Shown here: piece after piece, positions 7,334 through 16,902 of the stretch | Position numbering within the stretch: position 1 is the first letter of the stretch | Layout: each line of letters opens with the position of its first letter | DNA from: Athalassotoga sp964433875 | GTDB lineage: Bacteria > Thermotogota > Thermotogae > Mesoaciditogales > Mesoaciditogaceae | NCBI GenBank assembly: GCA_964433875.1 | Contig: CAYSSO010000010.1 | Span: forward strand, 1 to 58,505 | DNA length: 58,505 nt | Direction: 5' to 3' | The notes under the pieces: model-generated | The model's database searches: none | Seen by the model: only the letters and a program-made list of their open reading frames with translations | What the model was told of the DNA's origin: nothing | Program-made: the position numbers and the translations under genes

Positions 7334-9651
7334 TATTTATGCTTTTTGAGGATTTCGTTTACCTTTCCGAAGAATACATACAAAAAACTCTCAATGGAGA
7401 TTATAAGCCTGACGACTTTGAAAAGTTCATAAGATCGTCTCTTAAAGAGACGCTTGTGACGTCCGACTCGAAAGAAAGATTTGTGGCATTTTGCGAATAT
7501 TTTTTCGGCCTTTCAAATTTGAGTCAAGAAAGGGTAATAACCCGTCTTAAAAATGGCCTAAATATGATAGAAAAACTAAAAAAAGAAAATCTCATAGAAT
7601 CTCCACAACCGTCCGGCGAAGTGCTTGATCCGGACATGGACGTGAGGTTCGGAAAGAAGATAGGGCCAAGGCGAGCCGCACTTTTGCAAAAACTTGGAAT
7701 ACACACGATAAGGGATCTGCTCTATCATTTTCCGAGAATTCACGATGATAGAAGAAGGCCTTTGAAAATTTTGGAATTGAAAGCGGGCCAGCAGGTATCT
7801 GCGACAGCAAAGATTGTAAGCGTTGAAAAAAAACGGGTAAAGAACTTCAAAATAATAAACATGATCGTGACAGATGGGTTTTCAAATATGTACCTTGTAT
7901 GGTTTAACCAGGAATACCTTTACGACTCGCTATCAAAGGCAAAAAGGATAGCCTTTAGCGGAAATGTGAAATCCGAATATGGGAAATTCAAAGTTTATTC
8001 ACCAGACTTTGAAATAATCGATGACGAACCCCCAAAGATATATCCTATCTACGATCTTACTGCCGGAATATCGCAGGGAGTTATGAGATCTTTGATAGAG
8101 AGTAACATTAAATACGTCAATTACATAGAAGACGTTGTGCCTGAAGAATTAATAAGATCGAGAAAGTTGATAGATCTCAAATCGGCCATTTACGGAATGC
8201 ACTTCCCAAAGAGCGAATACCATCTTAAGGAATCAAAAAGGAGACTTGCCTACGATGAATTTTTCTTTCTCGAGGTATCCAAGTTGATGGTAAAGCACTC
8301 GATCCAGTCTCAAGGTGGAGTTGCAAAGGAGTTCGAAGGAAATCTTGCAAAAAAATTCATCTCTTCCTTACCTTTCAAACTCACGAATGCCCAAAAAAAT
8401 GCCATTACGGAAATAGAAAATGATCTCAAAAGCGATAGAATGATGAATAGGCTTTTGCACGGAGATGTCGGAAGCGGAAAAACAGTGGTTGCGGAGATAT
8501 CGATTTTAGACGTGATAGAGAGCGGATTTCAGGCGGCCTTTATGGCACCGACATATGTCCTTGCAAGGCAGCATTACGAAAGGATAAAAAAGGACTTTGA
8601 GAATTTGAAAGTCAAAATTGCGTTTATATCTGGATCAACTCCAAATTCCGAAAAGGCCGAGATAAAGAATGGGATTGCCTCTGGCGATATCGATCTCGTC
8701 ATAGGAACGCACGCGCTTATTCAAAGGGATGTCTTTTTCAAAAATCTCGGACTCGTCGTGATAGACGAACAGCACAAATTTGGAGTCAGACAAAGAGAAT
8801 CACTGATGTCAAAGGGAAAGGCCGTCGATACGCTCGTCATGACGGCAACGCCGATACCGAGAACCCTTTCAATGACGCTTTACGGCGATCTCGATATCAC
8901 GCTGATAGACGAGATGCCTTATGGAAAGAAAAATCCAAGAACACTTATAGTCAACGAATCGAAAAGATCGGAAGTTTATGATTTTGTAAGGCAAGAGATG
9001 GATCGCGGCGTCGGGGTATTCTGGATAGTGCCTCTGATAGAAGAATCGGAAAAATTGGAATTATCGGCGGCGACAAAGATATACACGGAGTTCAAAGAAG
9101 GTCCCTTTAAAGGATACGAAATAGGCCTTCTTCACGGAAGAATGCCTTCAGAAGAAAAGGCAGATGTCATGGAAAGGTTTTTGAATAAGTCAGTTCAGTT
9201 ACTTGTCTCAACTACGGTAATCGAGGTGGGAATAGATATTCCCCACGCGGGGGTGATGGTCATAGATCATCCTGAAAGATTTGGGCTTGCCCAGTTGCAC
9301 CAGTTGAGAGGAAGGGTTGGAAGAAGCGGAAATGAATCTTTCTGCCTGCTTTTGACAGGTGGAGCCGAGATAGAAAGATTGAGGTACTTCGAGCATACGT
9401 TCAATGGATTTGAACTTGCGGAATACGATTTGAAGATGCGTGGCCCTGGAGAATTCATGGGTACCCGCCAGCACGGCATACCGGAGTTCAAGGTTGCCGA
9501 TTTAATAGAAGATGAAGAAATCTTGATCATGGCCCGTCACGATGCACAAAAACTCCTCGAAAATGATTCTCAATTGAAAGATCATCCATCTCTTCTTAAG
9601 GAGATAGACAGAAGATACGGAGAGAGGATAAAGTTCGTGGAGGTCGGGTAA
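7330..9651 (+). CDS. recG: ATP-dependent DNA helicase RecG
   Basis: Remodels stalled replication forks and Holliday junctions. 773 aa, with the roughly 80-100-residue N-terminal helical extension known from Thermotoga RecG. Then the wedge/OB domain (VSATAKIVSVEKKRV, VWFNQEYLY) and the two helicase lobes: Walker A LHGDVGSGKTVV, motif II VIDEQHKFGVRQRE, motif III MTATPIPRTLSMTLYG, motif IV-VI region with GLLHGRMPSEEKADVM, STTVIEVGIDIP and HQLRGRVGRSG. The C-terminal TRG-like region includes MRGPGEFMGTRQHG. Start may be GTG 7330 (GTGA overlap with the preceding gene) or ATG 7339; neither has a strong SD. rsmD follows with a TAATG overlap. Confidence 0.95.
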   Translation: MIFMLFEDFVYLSEEYIQKTLNGDYKPDDFEKFIRSSLKETLVTSDSKERFVAFCEYFFGLSNLSQERVITRLKNGLNMIEKLKKENLIESPQPSGEVLDPDMDVRFGKKIGPRRAALLQKLGIHTIRDLLYHFPRIHDDRRRPLKILELKAGQQVSATAKIVSVEKKRVKNFKIINMIVTDGFSNMYLVWFNQEYLYDSLSKAKRIAFSGNVKSEYGKFKVYSPDFEIIDDEPPKIYPIYDLTAGISQGVMRSLIESNIKYVNYIEDVVPEELIRSRKLIDLKSAIYGMHFPKSEYHLKESKRRLAYDEFFFLEVSKLMVKHSIQSQGGVAKEFEGNLAKKFISSLPFKLTNAQKNAITEIENDLKSDRMMNRLLHGDVGSGKTVVAEISILDVIESGFQAAFMAPTYVLARQHYERIKKDFENLKVKIAFISGSTPNSEKAEIKNGIASGDIDLVIGTHALIQRDVFFKNLGLVVIDEQHKFGVRQRESLMSKGKAVDTLVMTATPIPRTLSMTLYGDLDITLIDEMPYGKKNPRTLIVNESKRSEVYDFVRQEMDRGVGVFWIVPLIEESEKLELSAATKIYTEFKEGPFKGYEIGLLHGRMPSEEKADVMERFLNKSVQLLVSTTVIEVGIDIPHAGVMVIDHPERFGLAQLHQLRGRVGRSGNESFCLLLTGGAEIERLRYFEHTFNGFELAEYDLKMRGPGEFMGTRQHGIPEFKVADLIEDEEILIMARHDAQKLLENDSQLKDHPSLLKEIDRRYGERIKFVEVG

Positions 9652-10220
9652 TGAAGATAACGGGTGGAAAGTACGCGAGGATGAACATCTCTTCGGTTTC
9701 AGACAAAAGAACAAGATATACGCCTGCCATAGCCAGAGAGGCTCTCTTTAACATGGTAAATGTCGAAGGGATGGATATACTTGAACTTTTTGGAGGGAGT
9801 GGAATTATCTCAGCCGAAGCGCTGAGCAGATCGGCAAGGAGCGTTACGATAGTTGAAATATCCAAAAGTTCATGTGATACAATAAGAAAGAATCTCTCAA
9901 GACTTGATGGCAAGATCAAAATACTAAATCTCGACTTTAGAATAGCGTTGCGTCGGCTCGCGCAAAAACAGAAGTTCGATCTTGTCTTTGCCGATCCACC
10001 TTTTGGCACCGGTTTGTTAATGGAGGCCTTTAACGAAATAGACAAATACATGGATATATTAAATGAAGGTGGAATTGTCGTGATAGAATCCTTTGAAAAA
10101 GAATTGCCTCCTGATCACGGAAAATCGATATATCTTAGCAATAGAAAGACCTACGGAGATGTGATTCTCAATTTCTACGAAAGGTTGTCCCATTCGGTAA
10201 TGATCGATGAGGCTTTTTAG
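9651..10220 (+). CDS. rsmD: 16S rRNA (guanine-966 N2)-methyltransferase RsmD
   Basis: SAM-dependent methylation of small-subunit rRNA. 189 aa. It opens MKITGGKYARMNI, followed by the RPT-like substrate segment TRYTPAIAREALFNMV, the SAM-binding LELFGGSGIISAEALSR and the catalytic ADPPF motif (DLVFADPPFGTG), which define the RsmD family. A C-terminal region with KTYGDVILNFYER matches the family's usual ending (YGdt.v.fye). The ATG shares bases with the recG stop (TAATG), so it is coupled to recG. Normal family length. Confidence 0.9.
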   Translation: MKITGGKYARMNISSVSDKRTRYTPAIAREALFNMVNVEGMDILELFGGSGIISAEALSRSARSVTIVEISKSSCDTIRKNLSRLDGKIKILNLDFRIALRRLAQKQKFDLVFADPPFGTGLLMEAFNEIDKYMDILNEGGIVVIESFEKELPPDHGKSIYLSNRKTYGDVILNFYERLSHSVMIDEAF

Positions 10221-10243
10221 TTTATCTTGAGCGGGGGGAGAAT

Positions 10244-12112
10244 ATGAAAAGATTCATTTTCTTTATCTTTTTGGCGTTACCTGTAATAATTTACGGAGTT
10301 TCTCTGAATCTAACGGTTAATCCCGTCTTTTTGCTTAAAAATTATACCGTTACATTCACGATGACGGCCTCTCCTCTTTTGGGGCCTTACAATGCCCGTC
10401 TTTTACTCTACGACTATTCTTCCGATTCTACCCAAACACTTTACAATCCTTCGGTTTCGTCAAATGGATATACATGGGATTACACCGTGACAGACTATTC
10501 CGATTACAGGGCCGTTGGAATGTTGATAACTTCGGAGGGGACATATCTTTCCAACGTTGCGACTTTTACAAGCAATATACCGGCCGCGAGTGTCGAATCG
10601 ACGATTGTGTATCTACCATTTATATCCAATTACATGCCATCGGTTTTAAGTGAAATAACGAATATAGGATCGAAAATCCTCACTTTTACTGCCTTCTCAT
10701 CGCCATCGGGCCTTACAATTTCACCGAACACGGGCAAAATTAATCCCGAACAGTATGAAATTGTAAAGATAACGCCATCCGGGGTGTTCCTTCCAGGAAA
10801 TTCTTACACACTCGATGCGATGATTTCAACGAATGATCCGCGGACCGGCATGTCAGATTACCTTTTGTCCCGATTTCTGATAGGGCCAGACGGCCTTATT
10901 GTAACCCCTGTCCAGGTTTCTTCGACAAGCGTGAGTGTTGGAAGCAATGTCGAATTTTACTTTTCTGTTTACCATTCTAACGATGTTGATATCTCATACG
11001 TTTACGTAACCTGGATTACCCCGACTCAATCTCAAACTTTTAGCCTTTCACCGTCTGGGAATGACTTTGCCTCAACCATTAATATAACCTCTGAAGGTAC
11101 CTACACGTTATCGCAGATAATAATCGGGTACAGTTACAAGGGACAGATCCTTCAGATGGTTTTATCTCCGGCCATTCGCGTAAATGCGGTGAATTCGCCT
11201 AATTCAATGAATATAGAACTTGTAAACGGAACGAATAAGGCTATAATTTCCATCTCCTCTAATTCAACGCCGTATGTGATCGTAAAGGACGGACCGATCA
11301 TTCAACCAATTCAAATGAACAAAATCAAATTCTGGACAGGCACTTATAACTACACGTTAAACCCTGGGATTGTCGACGTAAATGCAAAATTTTCAGATGC
11401 TCCGTCAATATCGCAGACCTTCACAAAGTACGAAATAAATAGTGGAACTATATACCTTTCGGACAACGGTTGGATCACAATACCATCGAATGCCTTTACA
11501 TCCAGCGCCATTGTGGCTGTATACATGGGAACCTTCAGTCCTCAAAACACATACGTAGGGTATTCAAATTTTAATCAGATTTCAGACAGCGTATCCGTTT
11601 CATCCAGTATAACGCCTGCCGCATCTTTCACGTACAATCTTTACTTTTCAAATCAACTTGTAAATGGCCTTTTTGGAAATGTAAGAGTCTACAAATTAGC
11701 GGGGGGAATATGGACTCTCTCTCCGATACTTCCAGATGTGGGAATGGAGATCGCGACATTCAAGGCGATGGGGGGCACCTACGCGCTTGGCATGACAACC
11801 CAGATCCAGCCTGGCACCTCTCCGTCTATTCTTTCATTCTACGCCAATCCATCTAATGCGATAGGACCTCGCAATGTTCAATTTTTCTTAAATGTGGACA
11901 AAGATTGCTATTACAAGATATACATATACGATATGAGGGGCCGCATCATTGATTCTCAATCCGGAAGCGCGGTAAAGATAATAGGTAACCTAATCTACAC
12001 GCTCGATACTTCTTCGGTTTCAAATGGAATGTATGTGGCCGTTGTAGGAGTTGGCAGTCTGCCAAATGTCTTCACGCAGTTCAAAGCGATATCATTTGTC
12101 ATTTCACGGTGA
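10244..12112 (+). CDS. Large secreted protein with Ig-like/beta-sandwich repeats
   Basis: A 622-aa protein with a classic signal peptide (MKRFIFFIFLALPVIIYGVS). The mature part is rich in Ser, Thr, Asn and Tyr and nearly Cys-free, as in surface proteins. Several beta-sandwich modules can be made out: an opening Ig-like part, a segment with SPSGLTISPNTGKINP that resembles BACON/Ig-like repeats, and a C-terminal module CYYKIYIYDMRGRIIDSQSG ending in NGMYVAVVGV, similar to FlgD-Ig / sorting-type C-terminal domains. ATG 10244 follows GCGGGGGGAG. The next gene is an outer-membrane-barrel candidate 10 bases on, so the pair may work together at the outer sheath (toga). No enzymatic motif seen. Confidence 0.65.
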   Translation: MKRFIFFIFLALPVIIYGVSLNLTVNPVFLLKNYTVTFTMTASPLLGPYNARLLLYDYSSDSTQTLYNPSVSSNGYTWDYTVTDYSDYRAVGMLITSEGTYLSNVATFTSNIPAASVESTIVYLPFISNYMPSVLSEITNIGSKILTFTAFSSPSGLTISPNTGKINPEQYEIVKITPSGVFLPGNSYTLDAMISTNDPRTGMSDYLLSRFLIGPDGLIVTPVQVSSTSVSVGSNVEFYFSVYHSNDVDISYVYVTWITPTQSQTFSLSPSGNDFASTINITSEGTYTLSQIIIGYSYKGQILQMVLSPAIRVNAVNSPNSMNIELVNGTNKAIISISSNSTPYVIVKDGPIIQPIQMNKIKFWTGTYNYTLNPGIVDVNAKFSDAPSISQTFTKYEINSGTIYLSDNGWITIPSNAFTSSAIVAVYMGTFSPQNTYVGYSNFNQISDSVSVSSSITPAASFTYNLYFSNQLVNGLFGNVRVYKLAGGIWTLSPILPDVGMEIATFKAMGGTYALGMTTQIQPGTSPSILSFYANPSNAIGPRNVQFFLNVDKDCYYKIYIYDMRGRIIDSQSGSAVKIIGNLIYTLDTSSVSNGMYVAVVGVGSLPNVFTQFKAISFVISR

Positions 12113-12122
12113 GGTGGATAAA

Positions 12123-12944
12123 ATGAAGGGCATTATCATTGCTTTGTTTTTTCTTATTCCCGTCGCGATCTTTGCGGATGTTCTCGATACAATCGACAAT
12201 CCATCCGCTTTCGGCATGATGATGGGCGGCGCCATCTACACCATTTATGCCGGGCCACAATCGATCGCCTACAACCCGGCAGGAATCGCAACTGGCGACG
12301 GCGGCCTCTTCTTTTCCCACGTTGAACATTATCTTGGCGTTATAAGAAATGATTTTCTCTCGGCCACTGCCAACTTGGGGAATTTTTATTTCGGCGGCGC
12401 ATTTCAAACGACAAGGGCCATAGACACGAATTATTCGCAGCATAGGTTTTACGGATCTTTGGCCTACAGAATGAATTCAATCTCGATCGGTGGAAATGTA
12501 AGCGCCTTTTACGGTACAGATATAGTCAATGGATTTTCTGCGGATTTTGGAGGCATTTTGAAATTGCAGGATTTCAAATTTTCCTTGACTTTGAAGAATG
12601 CACTTGCAAATATAACGTGGGTCTCATCGACGGTCCAGTATTATCCGGCCGAGATAGTTTTGGGAGTCGGATATGAAAATTCATCCATTAACCTTAACGC
12701 TTTTGAGAATATGACATCTGGAGAATACGGAATCGGCCTTCAATATTTCATAACCAAATACTTTTCTCTCTGTGCAGGATACGGCGGTACATTCGGCCAG
12801 GCGGGATCTTTTTCAATAGGAACTGTGATAAATAATTATTTAGGCTTCGATCTGTTCATTTCCTATACCTTTTTGAATGCAACGAATTTCGGTCAGTCCT
12901 TGAGTCCTTTTACTGTTTCGATGAGTTCTAACTTTGGAGGTTAA
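12123..12944 (+). CDS. Outer-membrane beta-barrel protein, PorV/UPF0164-like
   Basis: 273 aa with a signal peptide (MKGIIIALFFLIPVAIFADV). After cleavage comes DNPSAFGMMMGGAIYTIYAG then PQSIAYNPAGIATGDGGLFF, the N-terminal pattern of the PorV/PorQ/UPF0164 family (NPAGLA after a short N-terminal plug). The rest alternates hydrophobic and polar residues with Gly and aromatic residues, as in a transmembrane beta-barrel (for example GIGLQYFITKYFSLCAGYGG). Likely located in the outer toga. ATG 12123 has a TGAGGTGG SD; the in-frame extension to 12051 overlaps the upstream gene and is rejected. Immediately followed by mutS2. Confidence 0.65.
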   Translation: MKGIIIALFFLIPVAIFADVLDTIDNPSAFGMMMGGAIYTIYAGPQSIAYNPAGIATGDGGLFFSHVEHYLGVIRNDFLSATANLGNFYFGGAFQTTRAIDTNYSQHRFYGSLAYRMNSISIGGNVSAFYGTDIVNGFSADFGGILKLQDFKFSLTLKNALANITWVSSTVQYYPAEIVLGVGYENSSINLNAFENMTSGEYGIGLQYFITKYFSLCAGYGGTFGQAGSFSIGTVINNYLGFDLFISYTFLNATNFGQSLSPFTVSMSSNFGG

Positions 12945-12946
12945 TT

Positions 12947-15220
12947 TTGAAGATTGACAGGAAGACTATTGAAGAACTTGAATTTTACGTATTTTTAGAC
13001 AAGATAAAGTCCCTTGCATTCTCTCCTTACGGAAAAAAGTACTTTGATAAGATGAACTTCGATGAAAAATACGACGAAGTTTACGAGGAGGTTAAAGAGA
13101 TAACCGAGATCTTCGACGAGATCTCTTCCGCGATCTATCCGGTAGAGGATGTTGAAAATGCCTTAAAAAACGTGATAGCGGGAAAGAGAATAGATTCAAA
13201 AGAACTTATCGATTTCTCAAATTTCTTCAAACTTTCAAAAAGAATCTCTGACATTATCTCAGATAAACCACATCTAAAAGACCTCGCCGTAAATCTCATT
13301 CCTTTCAATGGCTTTGTAGAGTACTGCGACAGAGCCTTTAACCCGGATGGTACGATAAAGGATACTGCCTCTCAGGAATTGATGAGAATAAGAAAAGAGA
13401 TAAGGTCGATCGAGCAAGAAATAGAAGAAAGAATAAAGCAACTTATATCCGAAGGTACAAAATTCGGTATCATTTCGGAAGGCCTTGTAATTCAGCGCCA
13501 TGATAGGTATGTCCTTCCCGTCGATGCTTCTAAAAGATCTATGGTAAAGGGCATAATACACGGCCAATCTGCGACCGGCTTGACGTACTACATAGAGCCA
13601 GAAGAGATGATAGGATTAAATGATGCGCTCGCAATAGCAAGATCAAAAGAATCGATAGAGATGTACAAGATAATGGATACCGGCATAAAGATGATATCTA
13701 AAAATTCAGATTCGATACTCTCGCTTATAGGAAACTTTGAAAAATTCGACGCGCTTTACGCAAGGGCCTCTTACGGAATCAAGAATTCGTGCGTTATTCC
13801 ATTCATAAGAGAAGATGGTGCTATAAGGATAGAAAAGGGTCGCAATCCATTGATAGATGAAAATAAGGTGGTGCCGATAGATGTAGAAATAAAAAAAGAA
13901 GACAAGGTTATAATAATAAGCGGACCAAATATGGGTGGAAAAACGGTCTTCTTAAAGACTATTGGTCTTTTTTCGTTAATGTGCGGACTTGGCGTACCTG
14001 TGCCGGCTGGAAATGGAACTGAACTTTCTATCTTTGACGCCATCTATTCTGACATAGGGGACGATCAGTCTATCAAAAATGAATTGAGCACATTCTCCGC
14101 AAGGGTGATAAGAGAGGACGAGATATGCAGGTCTGCAAATGAGAAGACCCTAATTCTTATAGATGAAATAGGGGAAGGGACAGAACCTTCAGAGGGATCC
14201 GCCTTCGCGAAAGCCATAATAGAAATACTCCTATCCAAGGGGGCGAAGGTCTTCGTTACAACCCATCTTCCAGACCTTAAAAGCCTCGCATACACGTTGC
14301 CACTGGTCAGAAATGCTTCCGTTGGATTCGATATCGAAAGAATGGCCCCAACTTACAAAATTCACATGGATATGCCAGGCAGAAGTAGAGCGCTGGAGAT
14401 AATCGAGAAGATGGGAGTCTCGAAAGAAATAATAGAGGCATTCAAAAAGCATAGATCCACCTCCTTTTCAAAAGAAGATCTCCTAATAGAAGAATTGCAG
14501 AGCCGCATTAACGAGTACGATACCAAAGTATCGGAGATAAACAAAAAGATGAAAGAATTGAATGAAATAAGGAGCGAATACGAGAAAAAATTTGAAAAAT
14601 TAAAGGCGAAGGAATTGACTGCACTCTCAGAAGAGATAAGAAAACTCTCCGATCAGATTTCAAAGACCAAAAAAGAATTAGAAGGAGCGATTCACGATTT
14701 GAGATCTTCAAAAGAGGAAGTTGATCTTGTGTCGAGGGTCAAAAAACTCGATGATTTGCGAAAAGAGATAGAGAATTCAATGATGGAAAATGCATTTTCG
14801 TACGGTGAAGGGTATGCCCGCATAAAGGGCACGAATGTAACTGGAAAAATAAAGTCTATAAAAAAAGATGCGGTTGTACTCGATGTGAACGGATCAAATG
14901 TTGAGGTATCCAATAAAATGATCGAGATTTACCCAAGGCCCAAAGTCGGGGAAGAAAAAATCGAGTATGTAAAGGAAGAAAAAATTTCAAATGAAATCGA
15001 CATACGCGGTATGACTGTCGAAGAAGCCATACCAGTCGTTGAAGAATTCGTAGAACATGTGATAAGATCGAATTCGGTTGGCTTTATAATTCACGGCAAG
15101 GGAACCGGAAGGCTTGCAAATGGAATATGGTCATTTTTAAGATCAAAACATGTTAATTTCAGAATTGGGCGTGAAGGTGAAGGTGGAACTGGAGTTACCG
15201 TGATAGGAGAGGACATATGA
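12947..15220 (+). CDS. mutS2: Endonuclease MutS2
   Basis: 757-aa MutS2: MutS core without the mismatch-recognition domains, plus C-terminal Smr nuclease. Clamp/lever region at the N-terminal half, Walker A IISGPNMGGKTVFLKTIG, Walker B TLILIDEIGEGTEPSEGSAF, then VTTHLPDLKSLA, a long coiled coil (about residues 500-610), and a Smr domain with EIDIRGMTVEEAIP and IIHGKGTGRLANGI. MutS2 suppresses homologous recombination and, in other bacteria, rescues collided ribosomes. TTG start at 12947 has GGAGG at 6-7-base spacing. Stop overlaps the ATG of the FtsA-like gene. Confidence 0.94.
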   Translation: MKIDRKTIEELEFYVFLDKIKSLAFSPYGKKYFDKMNFDEKYDEVYEEVKEITEIFDEISSAIYPVEDVENALKNVIAGKRIDSKELIDFSNFFKLSKRISDIISDKPHLKDLAVNLIPFNGFVEYCDRAFNPDGTIKDTASQELMRIRKEIRSIEQEIEERIKQLISEGTKFGIISEGLVIQRHDRYVLPVDASKRSMVKGIIHGQSATGLTYYIEPEEMIGLNDALAIARSKESIEMYKIMDTGIKMISKNSDSILSLIGNFEKFDALYARASYGIKNSCVIPFIREDGAIRIEKGRNPLIDENKVVPIDVEIKKEDKVIIISGPNMGGKTVFLKTIGLFSLMCGLGVPVPAGNGTELSIFDAIYSDIGDDQSIKNELSTFSARVIREDEICRSANEKTLILIDEIGEGTEPSEGSAFAKAIIEILLSKGAKVFVTTHLPDLKSLAYTLPLVRNASVGFDIERMAPTYKIHMDMPGRSRALEIIEKMGVSKEIIEAFKKHRSTSFSKEDLLIEELQSRINEYDTKVSEINKKMKELNEIRSEYEKKFEKLKAKELTALSEEIRKLSDQISKTKKELEGAIHDLRSSKEEVDLVSRVKKLDDLRKEIENSMMENAFSYGEGYARIKGTNVTGKIKSIKKDAVVLDVNGSNVEVSNKMIEIYPRPKVGEEKIEYVKEEKISNEIDIRGMTVEEAIPVVEEFVEHVIRSNSVGFIIHGKGTGRLANGIWSFLRSKHVNFRIGREGEGGTGVTVIGEDI

Positions 15221-16902
15221 TCTTTGGACTTGATATCGGAACGAGGACGGTCATTGGAATACTGGCCGAAGAGATTGAAAATGGAATAAAGGTAATCGAT
15301 TTTGAGGTTGTCGAGCATGAAGAAAGAGCCATGCTCGATGGGCAGATAAATGACGTGCCAAAGGTCTCATCCGCCGTCTTAAAGGTGAAAAAGGCTCTTG
15401 AAGAAAGAAATAACGTCGAACTTGTGGAAACTTCAACGGCTGTTGCCGGAAGATTTTTAAAGACCATAACTGGCACGGCAGCGGACAGGATACCATTTTC
15501 AAAGATAGACGAAAATTACCTAAAATCTCTTGAATTCAAGGCTCTCTCTGATGCGATAGAGAAAAATCAGGGTGGACGGGATTATTGCGTTGGATATTCC
15601 GTTCTTCGTTATACGGTAGATGGAGAAGAGGTTAGAAGTCTCATAGGTCAATTCGGAGAGACTGCGTCGGTAAGCGTTATAGCGGCATTTTTGCCACAAA
15701 GAATCGTTGAGGCGCTTTTTTCTGTCATGGGACTTTCACATTTGACGGTGAATTATCTAACACTTGAGCCTATGGCGGCCATGAACCTTGTGGTGCCTGC
15801 AGACTTGAGAAGGCTTAACCTTGCCCTTGTAGATGTTGGGGCAGGAACCTCAGACATAGCAATAAGCAACAACGGTGCAATAACATCTTATGGCATGATA
15901 CCGATGGCCGGCGATGAGATAACTGAAAAGATATGCGATGAATTTCTTCTCTCCTTCCAAGATGGAGAAATAGTTAAGAGATCTTTAGATCTCGAGAAGA
16001 TAAGCGTTGAAAATGTGCTCGGAATTCCGATCGAGATAACGAGGGAAGAATGCTTGAAGGTTACAGATTCAGTTGTAGATGTTATAACGGAAGAAATATC
16101 GAAAGCGATAATGGACATAAATGGAAAGACCCCGGCCGCGGTTATGATAGTTGGCGGTGGAGCAAAGGTGCCGCACTTCGTTGATATGCTTGCTGAAAAA
16201 TTATCACTTCCAAAAACGAGAATCGCTCTTAGAGATGTCGAGAATATATCTTTTATAAAGGATCAAACCAAAAAACTTAAAGGAAGCGAATTCATAACAC
16301 CTGTTGGGATTGTTTATTCGTCGAGATTCAACCTTGGTAAAATCTTCAAAAGAATAACTTTAAACGGGCAACCGGTCCAGATAATGAATTTAACAGGAAG
16401 AGAAGATGTCTTCCAGACTTTGATTCAGGGTGGATTTGACGTAAAAAAGATGATAGGAAGTCCAAGCAACGGCATAACCTACACGCTAAACGGCCAAGTG
16501 CAGATCGTAAGCGGTGAATTACCAGATCCAGTCGTAAAAATAAATGGGAAGGTTGAAAGTTTAAAAAGCATGGTAAAGGACGGAGATATAATAGAAATAA
16601 GACCTTCCGATGGAAATTCCAAAATTCTAAGGGTTTCTGACATAGTTAAACCTTTAAAAATAAAAATAGATGGAAAAGAAATAGAATTACTTCCACACGT
16701 GAAAATAAATTCTAAGGATGCATCCTTGGAGGATGTTATAAGAGATGGAGACGTAGTTGAGGTTAAAAATGATCTTACAGTTGCAGATCTTTTTGAATTT
16801 CTTCACTTCACTCTCGACGGATTAAAGGTCTTTGTGAACGGTAAAGTAGTTGACTCACAGGCAGTTCTCAAAGAAAATGACGAAGTGCGGGTTGAAATAT
16901 GA
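15217..16902 (+). CDS. FtsA-like actin-fold ATPase with C-terminal beta-grasp-like repeats
   Basis: 561 aa. The first approx. 370 residues follow the FtsA/PilM actin fold: MIFGLDIGTRTVIGILAEE (phosphate 1), an inserted FtsA-type 1C segment (GYSVLRYTVDGEEV), LALVDVGAGTSDIAISN (phosphate 2) and VMIVGGGAKVPHFVDMLAEK (adenosine motif). The remaining approx. 190 residues contain three related units of the form (I/V)xGK...L...V/K-D-G-D-x-(I/V)-E-(I/V): VVKINGKVESLKSMVKDGD, a second at KIKIDGKEI to RDGDVVEV, and a third at VFVNGKVVDSQAVLKENDEV. FtsA proper ends in an FtsZ-interacting membrane-anchored tail, absent here. A divergent cell-division or envelope scaffold is likely. ATG overlaps mutS2 stop (ATGA). 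Confidence 0.7.
   Translation: MIFGLDIGTRTVIGILAEEIENGIKVIDFEVVEHEERAMLDGQINDVPKVSSAVLKVKKALEERNNVELVETSTAVAGRFLKTITGTAADRIPFSKIDENYLKSLEFKALSDAIEKNQGGRDYCVGYSVLRYTVDGEEVRSLIGQFGETASVSVIAAFLPQRIVEALFSVMGLSHLTVNYLTLEPMAAMNLVVPADLRRLNLALVDVGAGTSDIAISNNGAITSYGMIPMAGDEITEKICDEFLLSFQDGEIVKRSLDLEKISVENVLGIPIEITREECLKVTDSVVDVITEEISKAIMDINGKTPAAVMIVGGGAKVPHFVDMLAEKLSLPKTRIALRDVENISFIKDQTKKLKGSEFITPVGIVYSSRFNLGKIFKRITLNGQPVQIMNLTGREDVFQTLIQGGFDVKKMIGSPSNGITYTLNGQVQIVSGELPDPVVKINGKVESLKSMVKDGDIIEIRPSDGNSKILRVSDIVKPLKIKIDGKEIELLPHVKINSKDASLEDVIRDGDVVEVKNDLTVADLFEFLHFTLDGLKVFVNGKVVDSQAVLKENDEVRVEI

Noticed and set aside
9596..10051. 151-aa minus-strand ORF
   Set aside because: Antisense to rsmD, whose motifs are complete on the plus strand.
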